A stretch of DNA of 64,000 nt. Source: Erythrobacter litoralis. Its GTDB lineage: Bacteria > Pseudomonadota > Alphaproteobacteria > Sphingomonadales > Sphingomonadaceae. Position numbers and translations under genes: made by a program. How positions within the stretch are numbered: the first letter of the stretch is position 1; every line of letters begins with the position of its first letter. The notes beneath the pieces were generated by a model. It saw only the letters and a program-made list of their open reading frames with translations, searched no databases and was not told the origin of the DNA. The stretch lies in the NCBI RefSeq assembly GCF_001719165.1, contig NZ_CP017057.1, positions 2,722,501-2,786,500 on the forward strand, written 5' to 3'. Positions 27,075-35,453 of the stretch are shown piece by piece.

Positions 27075-30000
27075 GCCAGCGCCTCCTTCTCGGTGTCGCT
27101 GTCGGCGCTGCGCTCGCGCGGCCCCTCTCCGAAGCGTTCGTAGAGGATCGGGAGAAGCACGAGGGTCAGCAGGGTGGCCGAGACCAGCCCGCCGATCACG
27201 ACGATCGCGAGCGGCTTCTGGATTTCCGAGCCCGGCCCGGTCGCGAACAGCAACGGGACGAGGCCGAAGGCGGCGATGCTCGCGGTCATCAGCACCGGGC
27301 GCAGCCGCCGCTCGGCCCCCTGCCGCACCGCCTGCGCGAGCGGGACGCCCTCTTCGCGCAGCTGGCGGAAATAGGTCACCATGACAAGCCCGTTGAGCAC
27401 TGCAATGCCGAGCAGCGCGATGAAGCCGACCGAGGCCGGGACCGAGAGATATTCGCCCGACACGGCGAGCGCGATCATCCCGCCGACCGCCGCGAAGGGG
27501 ATGTTGGTGAGGATGAGCAGCGATGCCCGGACCGATTGCAGCGTCACGTAGAGCACGCCGAAGATCAGCAGGATCGCAACCGGCAGCACCACGGCGAGCC
27601 GGGCCGAGGCGCGCTGCTGGTTTTCGAACTGGCCGCCCCATTCGAGCCGGTACCCCGGCGGCAGCAGGACATTGGCGGCAATGTCGGCCCTCGCATCCTC
27701 GACATAGCCGACAAGGTCGCGGCCCGAGACGAAGGCCTGCACCATGGCATAGCGCGAGCCGTCCTCGTGCTCGAGCTTGACCGGGCCTTCGACGCGGCTG
27801 ACATCGGCGACATCGCTCGCGCGGACGAGCTGGCCGGTGGGCGAGCGGTAGACGAGGTCGGCGAATTCCCGCGCGCCCAGCTCGCCCGCGCCACCTTGCC
27901 CACGCACGACGATCGGGACGCGCCGCACGCCCTCGTTGACGACTCCGCTGCGCACGCCTTCGACCTGGGCGCGCATCATGTCCTGGAGGTCCGAGACTGG
28001 CATCCCGACCCGGCCCGCGGCGACGCGGTCGATGTCCACGAGGAGATAGTCGACCTGGTCATTAGCGACGGTCATCGCCTCGCTCGTGCCGGGGATCGCC
28101 TCGAGCCGCGCCTGTATCTCGCCGGCCAGCCGCGAGAGTTCGGCAAGGTCCGGGCCGAACAGCTTGATTGCAAGATCGCCACGCGCGCCGGTCAGCATTT
28201 CCGAGGTCCGCATATCGATCGGCTGGGTGAAGGTCGGCTCTATCCCGGGGAAACGCTCCATCACATTGCGCAATTCGCCGAGCAGCCAGTCCTTGTCCTC
28301 GACCCGCCATTCCTCGCGCGGTTTCAGCTGGAGGAAGCTGTCGGTCTCGTTCGGGCTCATCGGGTCGAGGCCGAGCTCGTCCGAGCCGACGCGAGCGATC
28401 ACCGCCTCGACTTCGGGCACATTCTCAAGGATCGCGCGCTGCACTTTCATGTCGCCTTCGACGCTGTGTTCGAGCGAGATCGAGGGCAGCTTGGTCAGCT
28501 GCACGATGACCGATCCTTCGTCCATCACCGGCAGGAAGGTCTTGCCCGTCACGCTGTAGGCCGCCCCGGCGAGCGCGAGCCCGATCCCGGCGACCGCGAA
28601 GACCCGCCGCTTGTGCGCGAAGGCCCCGACGAGCAACGCATGGTAGCGCGGCGCGATCTGGCGCATCAGCCAGGGCTCGTGGTGGTGTTCGGCGCGGGTC
28701 GCCTTCACCTTGAGGAGGTAATAGGCGAGCACCGGGACCAGCGTCAGCGACAGCACCAGCGCCGAGGCGAGCGCGAGCACAATGGTGAGCGCCACGGGAG
28801 CGAACAACTTGCCCTCCAGCCCTTCCAGCGTGAGCAGCGGCAGGAACACGATCGCGATGATCGCGAGGCCCGAGGCGACCGGCTTGGCGACCTCGGCGGC
28901 GGCGACATAGACGTTGTGGAGCTTGCCGAGCGATTTGTGTTTTTCGTCCGACAGCCGCTCGACCACGTTCTCCACCACGACCACCGCCCCGTCGACAAGG
29001 ATGCCGACTGCGATGGCGAGCCCGCCAAGGCTCATCAGGTTCGCCGTCAGCCCGATCGATCGCATGAAGATGAAGGTCAGCAGCGCCGCCATCGGCAAGG
29101 CCAGAGCAACGATCACCGAGGCGCGCAGGTCACCGAGAAACAGGAGCAGCAGGATGACGACCAGCACCGTCGCTTCGAGCAGGGCGGATTCGACCGTGCC
29201 CACGGCGCGCCCGATGAGGTCGGAGCGGTCGTAGAAGACATCGACGCTCATACCTTCGGGAAGGCTTGGCTGGATTTCCTCAAGCCGCGTCTTGACCCCT
29301 TCGACGACCTTGGAGGCGTCGGCCCCGCGTAGGCCGATGACGAGGCCCTGCACCGCTTCGCCCCTGCCGTTCTTGGTGACCGCGCCGTAGCGCGTCAGGC
29401 TGCCGGTGTGCACGTCGGCGACATCGCCCACGCGGACCACCGCGCCGCCCTGCGAACGGACCACCACAGCCGCGAGATCGTCGAGCGTGCGGATCGCCCC
29501 GGTCGAGCGGACGATGAGCGATTCCTCGCCGCTCGCGAGCCTGCCCGCGCCATCATTGCGATTGCTTGCTTGAATCGCGGCCGCGAGGTCGGTGGTCGAA
29601 AGCCCCGCGGCGGCGAGCGCGTTCACGCGCGGAGCGACCTCGAAAGTCTCGACATAGCCGCCCAGCGCATTGACGTCGGCGACGCCCGGTACGGTGCGCA
29701 GCGCGGGGCGGATCGTCCAGTCGAGCACGCGGCGCTTCTCGGCGAGGCTTTGCGGGCCCTCGAGCGTGAACATGAACATCTCGGACAGGGGCGTCGAGAT
29801 CGGCGCGAGCCCGCCTTCGACGGTCGGCGGCAGGTCGCCCATCGCCGCGTTCAACCGCTCGGCGACCTGCTGGCGCGCCCAGTAGATGTCGGTCGAGTCC
29901 TCGAAATCGATCGTGATGTCGGCGATCGCGTATTTGGCTACCGAGCGCAGCACGGTCTGTTCGGGGATGCCGAGCAGTTCCATCTCGAGCGGGGTGACGA

Positions 30001-30193
30001 CGCGGCTCTCGACTTCCTCCGGCGTCATCCCGGGGGCCTTGAGGATGATCTTGACCTGCGTCGTGCTGATGTCGGGAAAGGCGTCGATCGGCAGGTTGGC
30101 AAAGGACCAGCCCCCGATCCCGGCGAGGATCGCGGCAAGGCCGAGGACGGCGAGGCGCAGGGATAGCGCCTTTTCGACGAGCTTGTTGAGCAT
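27071..30193 (-). CDS. Heavy-metal efflux RND permease (CusA/CzcA family)
   Basis: This 1040-residue inner-membrane pump has the RND layout: one helix at the N-terminus, a large periplasmic loop, six helices, and the same again. NLPIDAFPDISTTQVKI at the start, DRSDLIGRAVGTVESALLEATVLVVILL, and VGILVDGAVVVVENVVERL (TM4-region acidic residues) match the HME (CusA/CzcA) subfamily rather than the drug-exporting HAE1 group. It likely moves metal ions from periplasm or cytoplasm to the outside using proton flow. ATG at 30193 was chosen; the frame continues upstream but is not RND-like. Confidence 0.93.
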   Translation of the reverse strand: MLNKLVEKALSLRLAVLGLAAILAGIGGWSFANLPIDAFPDISTTQVKIILKAPGMTPEEVESRVVTPLEMELLGIPEQTVLRSVAKYAIADITIDFEDSTDIYWARQQVAERLNAAMGDLPPTVEGGLAPISTPLSEMFMFTLEGPQSLAEKRRVLDWTIRPALRTVPGVADVNALGGYVETFEVAPRVNALAAAGLSTTDLAAAIQASNRNDGAGRLASGEESLIVRSTGAIRTLDDLAAVVVRSQGGAVVRVGDVADVHTGSLTRYGAVTKNGRGEAVQGLVIGLRGADASKVVEGVKTRLEEIQPSLPEGMSVDVFYDRSDLIGRAVGTVESALLEATVLVVILLLLFLGDLRASVIVALALPMAALLTFIFMRSIGLTANLMSLGGLAIAVGILVDGAVVVVENVVERLSDEKHKSLGKLHNVYVAAAEVAKPVASGLAIIAIVFLPLLTLEGLEGKLFAPVALTIVLALASALVLSLTLVPVLAYYLLKVKATRAEHHHEPWLMRQIAPRYHALLVGAFAHKRRVFAVAGIGLALAGAAYSVTGKTFLPVMDEGSVIVQLTKLPSISLEHSVEGDMKVQRAILENVPEVEAVIARVGSDELGLDPMSPNETDSFLQLKPREEWRVEDKDWLLGELRNVMERFPGIEPTFTQPIDMRTSEMLTGARGDLAIKLFGPDLAELSRLAGEIQARLEAIPGTSEAMTVANDQVDYLLVDIDRVAAGRVGMPVSDLQDMMRAQVEGVRSGVVNEGVRRVPIVVRGQGGAGELGAREFADLVYRSPTGQLVRASDVADVSRVEGPVKLEHEDGSRYAMVQAFVSGRDLVGYVEDARADIAANVLLPPGYRLEWGGQFENQQRASARLAVVLPVAILLIFGVLYVTLQSVRASLLILTNIPFAAVGGMIALAVSGEYLSVPASVGFIALLGIAVLNGLVMVTYFRQLREEGVPLAQAVRQGAERRLRPVLMTASIAAFGLVPLLFATGPGSEIQKPLAIVVIGGLVSATLLTLVLLPILYERFGEGPRERSADSDTEKEALA

Positions 30194-30198
30194 TGCGC

Positions 30199-31281
30199 CT
30201 ACTCCGCGCTCATTGCCTTGAGTTCGGCGATGCTGCTTGCCGCGACCGTTTCGCCCGCCTCCAGCCCCTCGGCGATGACCGCCTGCCCGCCGCCGACCGC
30301 TCCGACGACGACCGGGCGGGGAGCCCAGTCCTCGCCCTCGCGGACGAAAACGTGGTCGGCGCCGCCAATCCGGCTGACCGCGCGCTCGGGAACCGCGAGC
30401 CCTGCGCCGCCTCCGCGGATCATGACGCTCACATTGCGCCCGGCAACCACGCCCGGGGCGGCCCCGATGCTGGCGCGAGCCATGACGGAGCGCGTCGCCG
30501 GGTCGATCGAAGGCGCGACCGCGATGATACGTCCGCCCACCTGCAGCGCCCCTCCGTCCGCGCCGGGAAGCGCGATCTCGACCGCCATGCCGGGCCGCAC
30601 TTCGCGCGCAAGCCGTTCGGGCAATTGCAGTTCGACCTGATAGGCGCCGTCGGCCTCGATCACGAAGGGCGCGCCCATCCCGTCGACGCCGCCGCCCGTT
30701 TCGACCCCGACATGGGCGACGCGGCCGGAAATGGGCGCGGCCAGCGTCATCGTCCCGTCCGGCCCGATCCCGCCGAGCGCCGCGAGGCGGGCCGCCTCCG
30801 CACGGGTCGCGCGGGCCTGTTCGTATTCCGCCTGCGCCTCGTCGGCGCGCGCCTCGGCGATGATCCCTTCCTCGGCGAGCTGGGCGAGGCGCTTCGCGCG
30901 GGCCTCGGCCAGCTTCTCGGCCGAGCGCGCGCGGGCCAGTTCGCCGCTGATCTGCACCGGCTCCGCCGCGCGCACGAGCGCAAGCGGATCGCCGCGCGCG
31001 ACGCGCTGGCCCTCGATCACGTAGACCCGCACCGCAGCCCCTGGAAAGGGAGCGGTCACCGCGACTCGCGCTTCGGGCGGCAGGGTGATCGTCCCCGGCA
31101 CGCTGCCCAGCGGGACGCCGTCGATCTCCATAACCTCGGCCGTCTCGATCGCGAGGCCGTCCGGGGCTTGGGCGGGCTCGCCTGCATCGCTGCCGGCCTG
31201 TTCCGATTGGGGGGAGGAACAGGCCGGCAGGCCCGCCATGGCGGCGAGGGCGGCAAGAAGGGCGATGGGACGCGTTTTCAT
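30199..31281 (-). CDS. RND membrane fusion lipoprotein (CusB/CzcB-like)
   Basis: The 360-residue periplasmic adaptor has a lipobox (MAGLPACSS) after a short signal peptide, a lipoyl-like barrel (PFPGAAVRVYVIEGQRVARGDPLALVRA), a helical hairpin (ARARSAEKLAEARAKRLAQLAEEGIIAEARADEAQAEYEQAR) and a beta-barrel part. No methionine- or histidine-rich metal tail is obvious, so the metal is not predicted. It is the first gene of the operon, ending 5 nt before the pump gene and divergent from the response regulator across a 102-nt region with an inverted repeat. Confidence 0.9.
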   Translation of the reverse strand: MKTRPIALLAALAAMAGLPACSSPQSEQAGSDAGEPAQAPDGLAIETAEVMEIDGVPLGSVPGTITLPPEARVAVTAPFPGAAVRVYVIEGQRVARGDPLALVRAAEPVQISGELARARSAEKLAEARAKRLAQLAEEGIIAEARADEAQAEYEQARATRAEAARLAALGGIGPDGTMTLAAPISGRVAHVGVETGGGVDGMGAPFVIEADGAYQVELQLPERLAREVRPGMAVEIALPGADGGALQVGGRIIAVAPSIDPATRSVMARASIGAAPGVVAGRNVSVMIRGGGAGLAVPERAVSRIGGADHVFVREGEDWAPRPVVVGAVGGGQAVIAEGLEAGETVAASSIAELKAMSAE

Positions 31282-31303
31282 GCCCCGCCGTGTGGGCTCC
31301 CAA

Positions 31304-31341
31304 GCTGACAACAACTTGTCAGCCTGCCAGCTTATTGTCAG
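31304..31341. promoter_or_regulatory. Inverted repeat with extra half-site, candidate operator of the two-component system
   Basis: Between the divergent efflux operon and the response regulator lies GCTGACAA-CAAC-TTGTCAGC (31304-31323), a perfect 8-bp inverted repeat. A further TTGTCAG at 31335-31341 gives two direct TTGTCAG copies with 19 nt start to start. OmpR-type regulators commonly bind such direct repeats. The position fits autoregulation plus control of the efflux genes. This is inference from position and symmetry. Confidence 0.5.
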
Positions 31342-31383
31342 TTTCGCGCGCCACTCCGGGCGGCGGAAAGGACGGATTTCGCC

Positions 31384-32040
31384 ATGCACATCCTGCTCGT
31401 CGAGGACGATCCCGAGCTCGGTCGCCGCCTGTCGGAGCGTTTGCGCGCGGCCGATTTTGCAGTCGATCTCGCCACGAGCCAAAGCGAGGCGGAGGACTGG
31501 CCTGACGTGGAGCGCATGGCCGCGATCATCCTCGATCTCGGCCTGCCCGACGGGAGCGGGCTCGACCTCCTGCGAGGCTGGCGCGACCGGCGGGTGGAAA
31601 CGCCGATCCTGATCCTCACTGCGCGCGGCAGCTGGCAGGACAAGGTCGAGGGCCTCAATGCGGGCGCGGACGATTTCGTGGTCAAGCCGGTGCGCTTCGA
31701 GGAACTGCTCGCCCGACTCAATGCCCTGTTCCGCCGCCAGCAAGGCTCGCGCAGCGCCTCGCTGGAGGCGGGCGACATCGTGCTCGACCCGCTCGCACGC
31801 ACCGCACGTAAAAGCGGCGAACCGCTTTCGCTCAGCCGCCAGGAATTCCGCCTGCTCCACCTGTTCATGCGCCGCCCCGGGCAGGTCATGTCGCAGGGTG
31901 ACATCCTCGAGAACCTCTACGAACTCGACGCGGAGCGCGAACTCAATACCGTCGAGGTGCTGGTCGGGCGCCTGCGCCGCAAGATCGGACGCGAGCGGAT
32001 TACGACCCTGCGCGGAATGGGCTACCGCTTCGAGCGATGA
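31384..32040 (+). CDS. OmpR-family response regulator
   Basis: The 218-residue protein has a receiver domain (VEDDPELGRRL, phospho-acceptor D51 in IILDLGLPDGSG, switch residue in LILTARG, K101 in VVKPVRF) and a winged-helix output domain ending LVGRLRRKIGRERITTLRGMGYRFER. It resembles regulators of metal or envelope stress systems (QseB/CusR-like). It is divergent from the RND operon and overlaps the kinase start (ATGA), so it probably controls the efflux genes. Confidence 0.93.
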   Translation: MHILLVEDDPELGRRLSERLRAADFAVDLATSQSEAEDWPDVERMAAIILDLGLPDGSGLDLLRGWRDRRVETPILILTARGSWQDKVEGLNAGADDFVVKPVRFEELLARLNALFRRQQGSRSASLEAGDIVLDPLARTARKSGEPLSLSRQEFRLLHLFMRRPGQVMSQGDILENLYELDAERELNTVEVLVGRLRRKIGRERITTLRGMGYRFER

Positions 32041-33401
32041 TACGCCTCCCCTCCCTTTCCAGCCTCAGGCTGCGCTTTCTGCTCGCGGTAAGCCTGTGGG
32101 TGCTGCTCGGCATCGCCGCGATCTGGATTTCGGCGGCGAGCATCTTCTCGGCCCATGTCGAGCAATCCTATCACGAGGAGCTCGAGGTCCATGTGCGCGA
32201 GCTGGCGCGCCTGACCGAGATCGCCCCTGACGGCGCGATACGCCTGTCGCGCCCGCTGTCGGACCCGCGTTACGAGGTGCCGCTTTCGGGATTCTACTGG
32301 CAGGTCACCGCTCCCGGACGTGAGCCGCTGCGCTCGCGCTCGATGACGCAGGGGGCGCTCGACGAAAGCATCGCCCATTCGCCGGAGATCCTTCACCGCG
32401 TGGACAGCGGGCCGACCGGAGCCGCGATCACCTATGGCTTCACCCGGAGGGGGCCCGCAGGCGAGGACATCCATTTCGTCATCGCCACCGACCAGAGCGA
32501 ACTCGACCGGCTGATCGACGCCTTCACCGCGGACCTCGCGCTGTGGCTGGCCGGACTTGCGGCGCTGCTGCTGGGAACCGGGCTGGCGGTGATCGCCTTC
32601 GGGCTGAGGCCGCTCGACCGGCTTGCCGCGGCATTCGGCAGGTTGCGACGCGGCGAGGCGCTCGAACTCGAAGGCGAGTATCCGGCTGAAATTGCCCCGC
32701 TCGCAGCCGATCTCAACGCCTATATCCGCCAGAACGAGGAGATGGTCGCCCGCGCTCGCGTTCAGGCGGGCAATCTCGCCCATTCGCTGCGCACCCCGCT
32801 CGCGGTCATCACCGACGAGGCGGAGCGCCTGACCGAGCGCAGCGAATGCGCCGCCTCGGGCGCGGTCCTGCTCGACCAGGCGCGCGCGATGGAGCAGCAG
32901 GTCGAATACCAGCTGGCCCGCGCCCGCTCATCCGCGGGGCGGAAACGATCGGGCAAGGGCGTCGTTATTCCCGAGGTCGCGGTCCCGATCCTGCGGGCGA
33001 TGGAGCGGCTTCATCCCGAGCGCCGCTTCACCATGCGAGCGACCGGCTGCGAGGGGCTCGTCCTGCCGCTCGACCCGGTCGATTTCGCCGAGCTTCTCTC
33101 AATCCTGCTCGACAACGCGGGCAAATGGGCGCTGAGCGCGGTCACGCTCACCTTCGAATGCGACAGGAAGGGGCACTTCACCGCCGAGATCGAGGACGAC
33201 GGCCCCGGCATGGCAGAGGCCGACATTGCCCGCGCATTCGAAGTCGGCACGCGCTTCGATCGCGCGATGGCCGGGTCGGGCCTCGGCCTTGCCATCGCCC
33301 GCGACCTCGCCGAAGCGATGGGGGTCGATCTCGCCATTCGCAACGGCGAACGCGGTCTCCGAGCAATGATCCGCTTCGCTGGCGATGGAGTGATCGAATG
33401 A
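32037..33401 (+). CDS. Sensor histidine kinase
   Basis: The 454-residue kinase has an N-terminal membrane helix (LRFLLAVSLWVLLGIAAIWISAASIF), a periplasmic part of about 130 residues, a second helix (LALWLAGLAALLLGTGLAVIAFGL) with a HAMP-like region, and a dimerisation helix with H249 in NLAHSLRTPLAV. The ATPase domain shows LDNAGKWA, IEDDGPGM and GSGLGLAIARDLAEAMG. It phosphorylates the regulator encoded just upstream. The signal sensed is likely a metal or envelope stress, by association only. Confidence 0.93.
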   Translation: MIRLPSLSSLRLRFLLAVSLWVLLGIAAIWISAASIFSAHVEQSYHEELEVHVRELARLTEIAPDGAIRLSRPLSDPRYEVPLSGFYWQVTAPGREPLRSRSMTQGALDESIAHSPEILHRVDSGPTGAAITYGFTRRGPAGEDIHFVIATDQSELDRLIDAFTADLALWLAGLAALLLGTGLAVIAFGLRPLDRLAAAFGRLRRGEALELEGEYPAEIAPLAADLNAYIRQNEEMVARARVQAGNLAHSLRTPLAVITDEAERLTERSECAASGAVLLDQARAMEQQVEYQLARARSSAGRKRSGKGVVIPEVAVPILRAMERLHPERRFTMRATGCEGLVLPLDPVDFAELLSILLDNAGKWALSAVTLTFECDRKGHFTAEIEDDGPGMAEADIARAFEVGTRFDRAMAGSGLGLAIARDLAEAMGVDLAIRNGERGLRAMIRFAGDGVIE

Positions 33402-33812
33402 AGGCCCCGAAGGGTCGCAGGGCAGTTTCTGCTTAGGGGTCGGTTTGAGAATTTCGACTATCGGCGGCGTGACGCCTCAAGCAGCCATACCGCTTCTGAG
33501 ATCGTGTATCAAACCCGCTGATGACCGCAGATGGGTAGTCAATTGCGGTATAATTGAACCCGAACGACCACCTGGAAGCGAGATACGATACGCGGAACCT
33601 TGGTCTAAACATTTAATACAGAAATTGTATCCCTAATAGAGTTTCCAGATCTTGAATTTGACGTTGCCAATAACCATATTATCCAAAGCTACCAGTCGCA
33701 ATCGACGGTCCCGAAGGTCAGTAATACGGCCATCTCTTCTTTCCTTTTCGCCTCTTAGCCCGCGCACAAGCGGTCGATGATGAGCGCCCGCGCGAAATGG
33801 AAGGAAAATCCG
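33402..33812. other. AT-richer intergenic region upstream of cold-shock gene
   Basis: About 411 nt, visibly lower in G+C than the flanking genes. A short frame at 33445-33636 has no ribosome site or family resemblance and I do not call it. The right part probably forms the promoter and long leader of the cold-shock gene. No terminator hairpin for the kinase gene was evident. Confidence 0.5.
33652..33680 (+). promoter_or_regulatory. Candidate promoter of the cold-shock gene
   Basis: TTGAAT (33652-33657) and CATATT (33675-33680) are separated by 17 nt. This would give a 5' leader of roughly 125 nt before the cold-shock start codon, in line with the long structured leaders typical of cspA-type genes. 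The hit is by eye and other pairs in this AT-rich stretch are possible. Confidence 0.3.
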
Positions 33813-34067
33813 ATGGCCAATTATGGCAAGATTAAGAGCTACGACAGCAGTTCGGGCACCGGCTCGATCACCCCTGAAAAGGGTGGTGATGCGCTGCGCT
33901 TCAAGAAGGCAGACCTGCAGCAGGAAGGTCAGATGCCCAAGGTCGACCAGCGCTTCAGCTACGAGACCAGCGAAGTCGACGGCGGCAGGAAGCCCGCCGT
34001 GAATCTCCAGCACCAGCAGGGCGAATCTTCCGAACAGGAAAAGCAAGCTCGCGCCCAGCAGGGCTGA
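33813..34067 (+). CDS. Cold-shock domain protein
   Basis: The 84-residue protein has a small OB-type cold-shock domain: NYGKIKSYDSSSGTGSITPEKGGDALRFKKADLQ, with a hydrophilic tail (NLQHQQGESSEQEKQARAQQG). The RNP-1 element (KGFGFI in CspA) is weak, here GTGSITPE, so RNA binding may be altered. The start is ATG at 33813 with AAGGAAA ahead; an upstream in-frame ATG at 33777 would add 12 residues of no family likeness. It probably acts as an RNA chaperone or stress protein. Confidence 0.8.
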   Translation: MANYGKIKSYDSSSGTGSITPEKGGDALRFKKADLQQEGQMPKVDQRFSYETSEVDGGRKPAVNLQHQQGESSEQEKQARAQQG

Positions 34068-34076
34068 CGAAGACGA

Positions 34077-34100
34077 GGGCCGGGGACCGATCCCCGGCCC
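34077..34100 (+). terminator. Hairpin after cold-shock gene
   Basis: GGGCCGGGGA (34077-34086) and TCCCCGGCCC (34091-34100) form a perfect 10-bp stem with loop CCGA, starting 10 nt after the cold-shock stop. Only two T residues follow, so it may be a leaky terminator or an mRNA-stabilising stem ahead of the downstream small genes. Confidence 0.55.
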
Positions 34101-34131
34101 TTACCTGTCCCGCTCGAGAGGAAGCGCCACC

Positions 34132-34281
34132 ATGCCAATTGACCAGTTTCGGTGCGATTTCACGCTTACGGCCGAAGAGCAAAAAACGAATGCCTATCTG
34201 ATGGGGCTGCGCGCGAAGCGCATTGCGATGTGGCGCAAGGCCAATGGCCTGTCCAGTTTGGCCGCTCACAGGAGTGGATGA
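34132..34281 (+). CDS. Small hypothetical protein (49 aa)
   Basis: The frame starts ATG at 34132 and ends TGA at 34279-34281. AGGAAG lies 8 nt upstream, a good ribosome site. The product starts MPIDQFRCDFTLTAEEQKT and continues as a basic, probably helical chain (LMGLRAKRIAMWRKANGL). The next small gene starts 1 nt after its stop, which supports a real two-gene unit. I do not know the family. Confidence 0.5.
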   Translation: MPIDQFRCDFTLTAEEQKTNAYLMGLRAKRIAMWRKANGLSSLAAHRSG

Positions 34282-34282
34282 G

Positions 34283-34471
34283 ATGGCCATTCCACCAACC
34301 GCGGCATCCCCTGAGCCTGGGACCCGCGAATGGGAAAACGAAGGGGGATCGCTGAAGCCGGACGCTCCTGCCTCGCTACCAGAAGAGAACATCGACCCGA
34401 CGACTATCGCAGCGGCAAGTCCCTCCACTCCCGGCTTGAAGACGCATTCGGAGGAGGGTGACCGCCAGTAG
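34283..34471 (+). CDS. Small hypothetical protein (62 aa), Pro/Ser/Glu-rich
   Basis: ATG at 34283 has AGGAG 8 nt upstream, inside the end of the previous small gene, so the two are probably translationally coupled. The product (MAIPPTAASPEPGTREWENE at the start) is rich in Pro, Ser, Thr and Glu, lacks hydrophobic segments and is probably disordered. A longer frame from 34223 exists but its extra part is just the preceding gene in another frame. Function unknown. Confidence 0.5.
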   Translation: MAIPPTAASPEPGTREWENEGGSLKPDAPASLPEENIDPTTIAAASPSTPGLKTHSEEGDRQ

Positions 34472-34520
34472 AGCGTGCGGGTGCAGATGAGCGCCTGCCC
34501 TAAACGGAAGGAATATTCCC

Positions 34521-34805
34521 ATGACACCTATTCGAGAAATTCAGGTTTGGCGTATGAAGCCAGGCTTCGGGCTCGTCTTGGCTGCTTTTGCATTCTCGAT
34601 TTCCGCCTGTGCGACGTTTCAATCAAATCCTATCGTCTCCCAAGCAAATTCGGAAAGTGTGACTTACCGGATCAAGGGCAATCAACTTGATGAGGCCAGA
34701 GAGGCTGCTGAAAAGCATTGTGGCAAATTTGACCGTAGAGCATTCCAAGAAAGCATCAGTCGCGGCTCAGGAGACAGCAGAATAGTCAAGTATCTGTGCC
34801 GATGA
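34521..34805 (+). CDS. Small hypothetical lipoprotein
   Basis: The 94-residue protein has an N-terminal signal with lipobox (FAFSISACATFQ), then a short soluble domain (SVTYRIKGNQLDEAREAAEKHCGKFDRRAFQ). Two cysteines after the lipid-anchored one may pair. GGAAGGAA precedes the start. A second in-frame Met (MKPGFGL) would still give a signal peptide. Base composition is lower in G+C than the core genes around it. Function unknown. Confidence 0.65.
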   Translation: MTPIREIQVWRMKPGFGLVLAAFAFSISACATFQSNPIVSQANSESVTYRIKGNQLDEAREAAEKHCGKFDRRAFQESISRGSGDSRIVKYLCR

Positions 34806-35453
34806 AATCATGAGCGGTTCGCAATCCAGACAGTCCCTTTTGCGCCGGTGCGGCCGCTGCTTCTTCAAGCGGTATCGGCCCTTTTCCGATAACGGCATGG
34901 AGAACCGTCTTCCCGCTACCAAGGCTAGCGCCGGCGCCGCCTTATGAGAATCAACGAGGTTGGGTTGCCGGCTCCAAAAGACCAAATATACGGACGCCTT
35001 CAAGGGGCGATTGCGGGCCCTGGCCAGAGCCGACGAGGCCGCGGCTACCCCAAAGCCAAGAGGCAGCTTTGCTGATCCCTGCTCAGGACCTGACGTTCAC
35101 CAACCCGCACGAGAACTAGCGACAAAAATTCGGTGCGCATTTGTCCAGGAAGGGGACGGCTCCTGCCGGTCTGTTTTTGGCAAAGCAGCCGAGCAAGCGG
35201 TCTGCCTGCTAGGAGCAGGTAGCCTGAGCGTCCCAAGCCGCAGGAAATGGGGGGGATCTGCGATTGCACTTTCCGTCATCCCAGCGAAAGCTGGGATCGC
35301 CATCGGTCAGTGGATCTTCTCGAAAACGTCATCCCATCCAGGGTTGCTCTTTTCGATCTGCTCGATCTTCCAGGCGGGCGGGAGCACTCCTCAGGAGCGC
35401 CAGCTCATCGCCTACCTGCCCCGGTCAGACACCTCTCAGCGCAGCGGGGTTGC
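34806..35453. other. Intergenic region, 648 nt, with REP-like palindrome and short frames
   Basis: No convincing gene was found. A 45-codon frame at 34810-34947 (MSGSQSRQSLLRRCGRCFF...) has only a weak ribosome site. A stretch around 34976-35050 reads KTKYTDAFKGRLRALARADE in one frame, faintly like the N-terminus of transposase OrfA proteins, but decays at once. A REP-like palindrome is at 35278-35297. The region looks like decayed or acquired DNA. Confidence 0.45.
35278..35297. repeat. REP-like palindrome
   Basis: ATCCCAGC (35278-35285), loop GAAA, GCTGGGAT (35290-35297). With the preceding CGTC it matches the interspersed palindromes widely seen in proteobacterial genomes, whose spurious translation reads VIPAKAG. 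Only this copy was seen in the window. Confidence 0.6.

Noticed and set aside
27536..29332. 598-codon plus-strand frame inside the RND pump gene
   Set aside because: Antisense shadow of a clear RND permease, rich in Arg/His/Asp with no recognisable motif.
33445..33636. 63-codon frame in the AT-richer gap after the histidine kinase
   Set aside because: No ribosome site, no family likeness, and lies in non-coding-looking DNA.
34976..35050. Faint transposase OrfA-like stretch (KTKYTDAFKGRLRALARADE)
   Set aside because: Similarity is very short and decays immediately. No terminal inverted repeats or downstream orfB-like frame were seen, so I do not call an insertion sequence.
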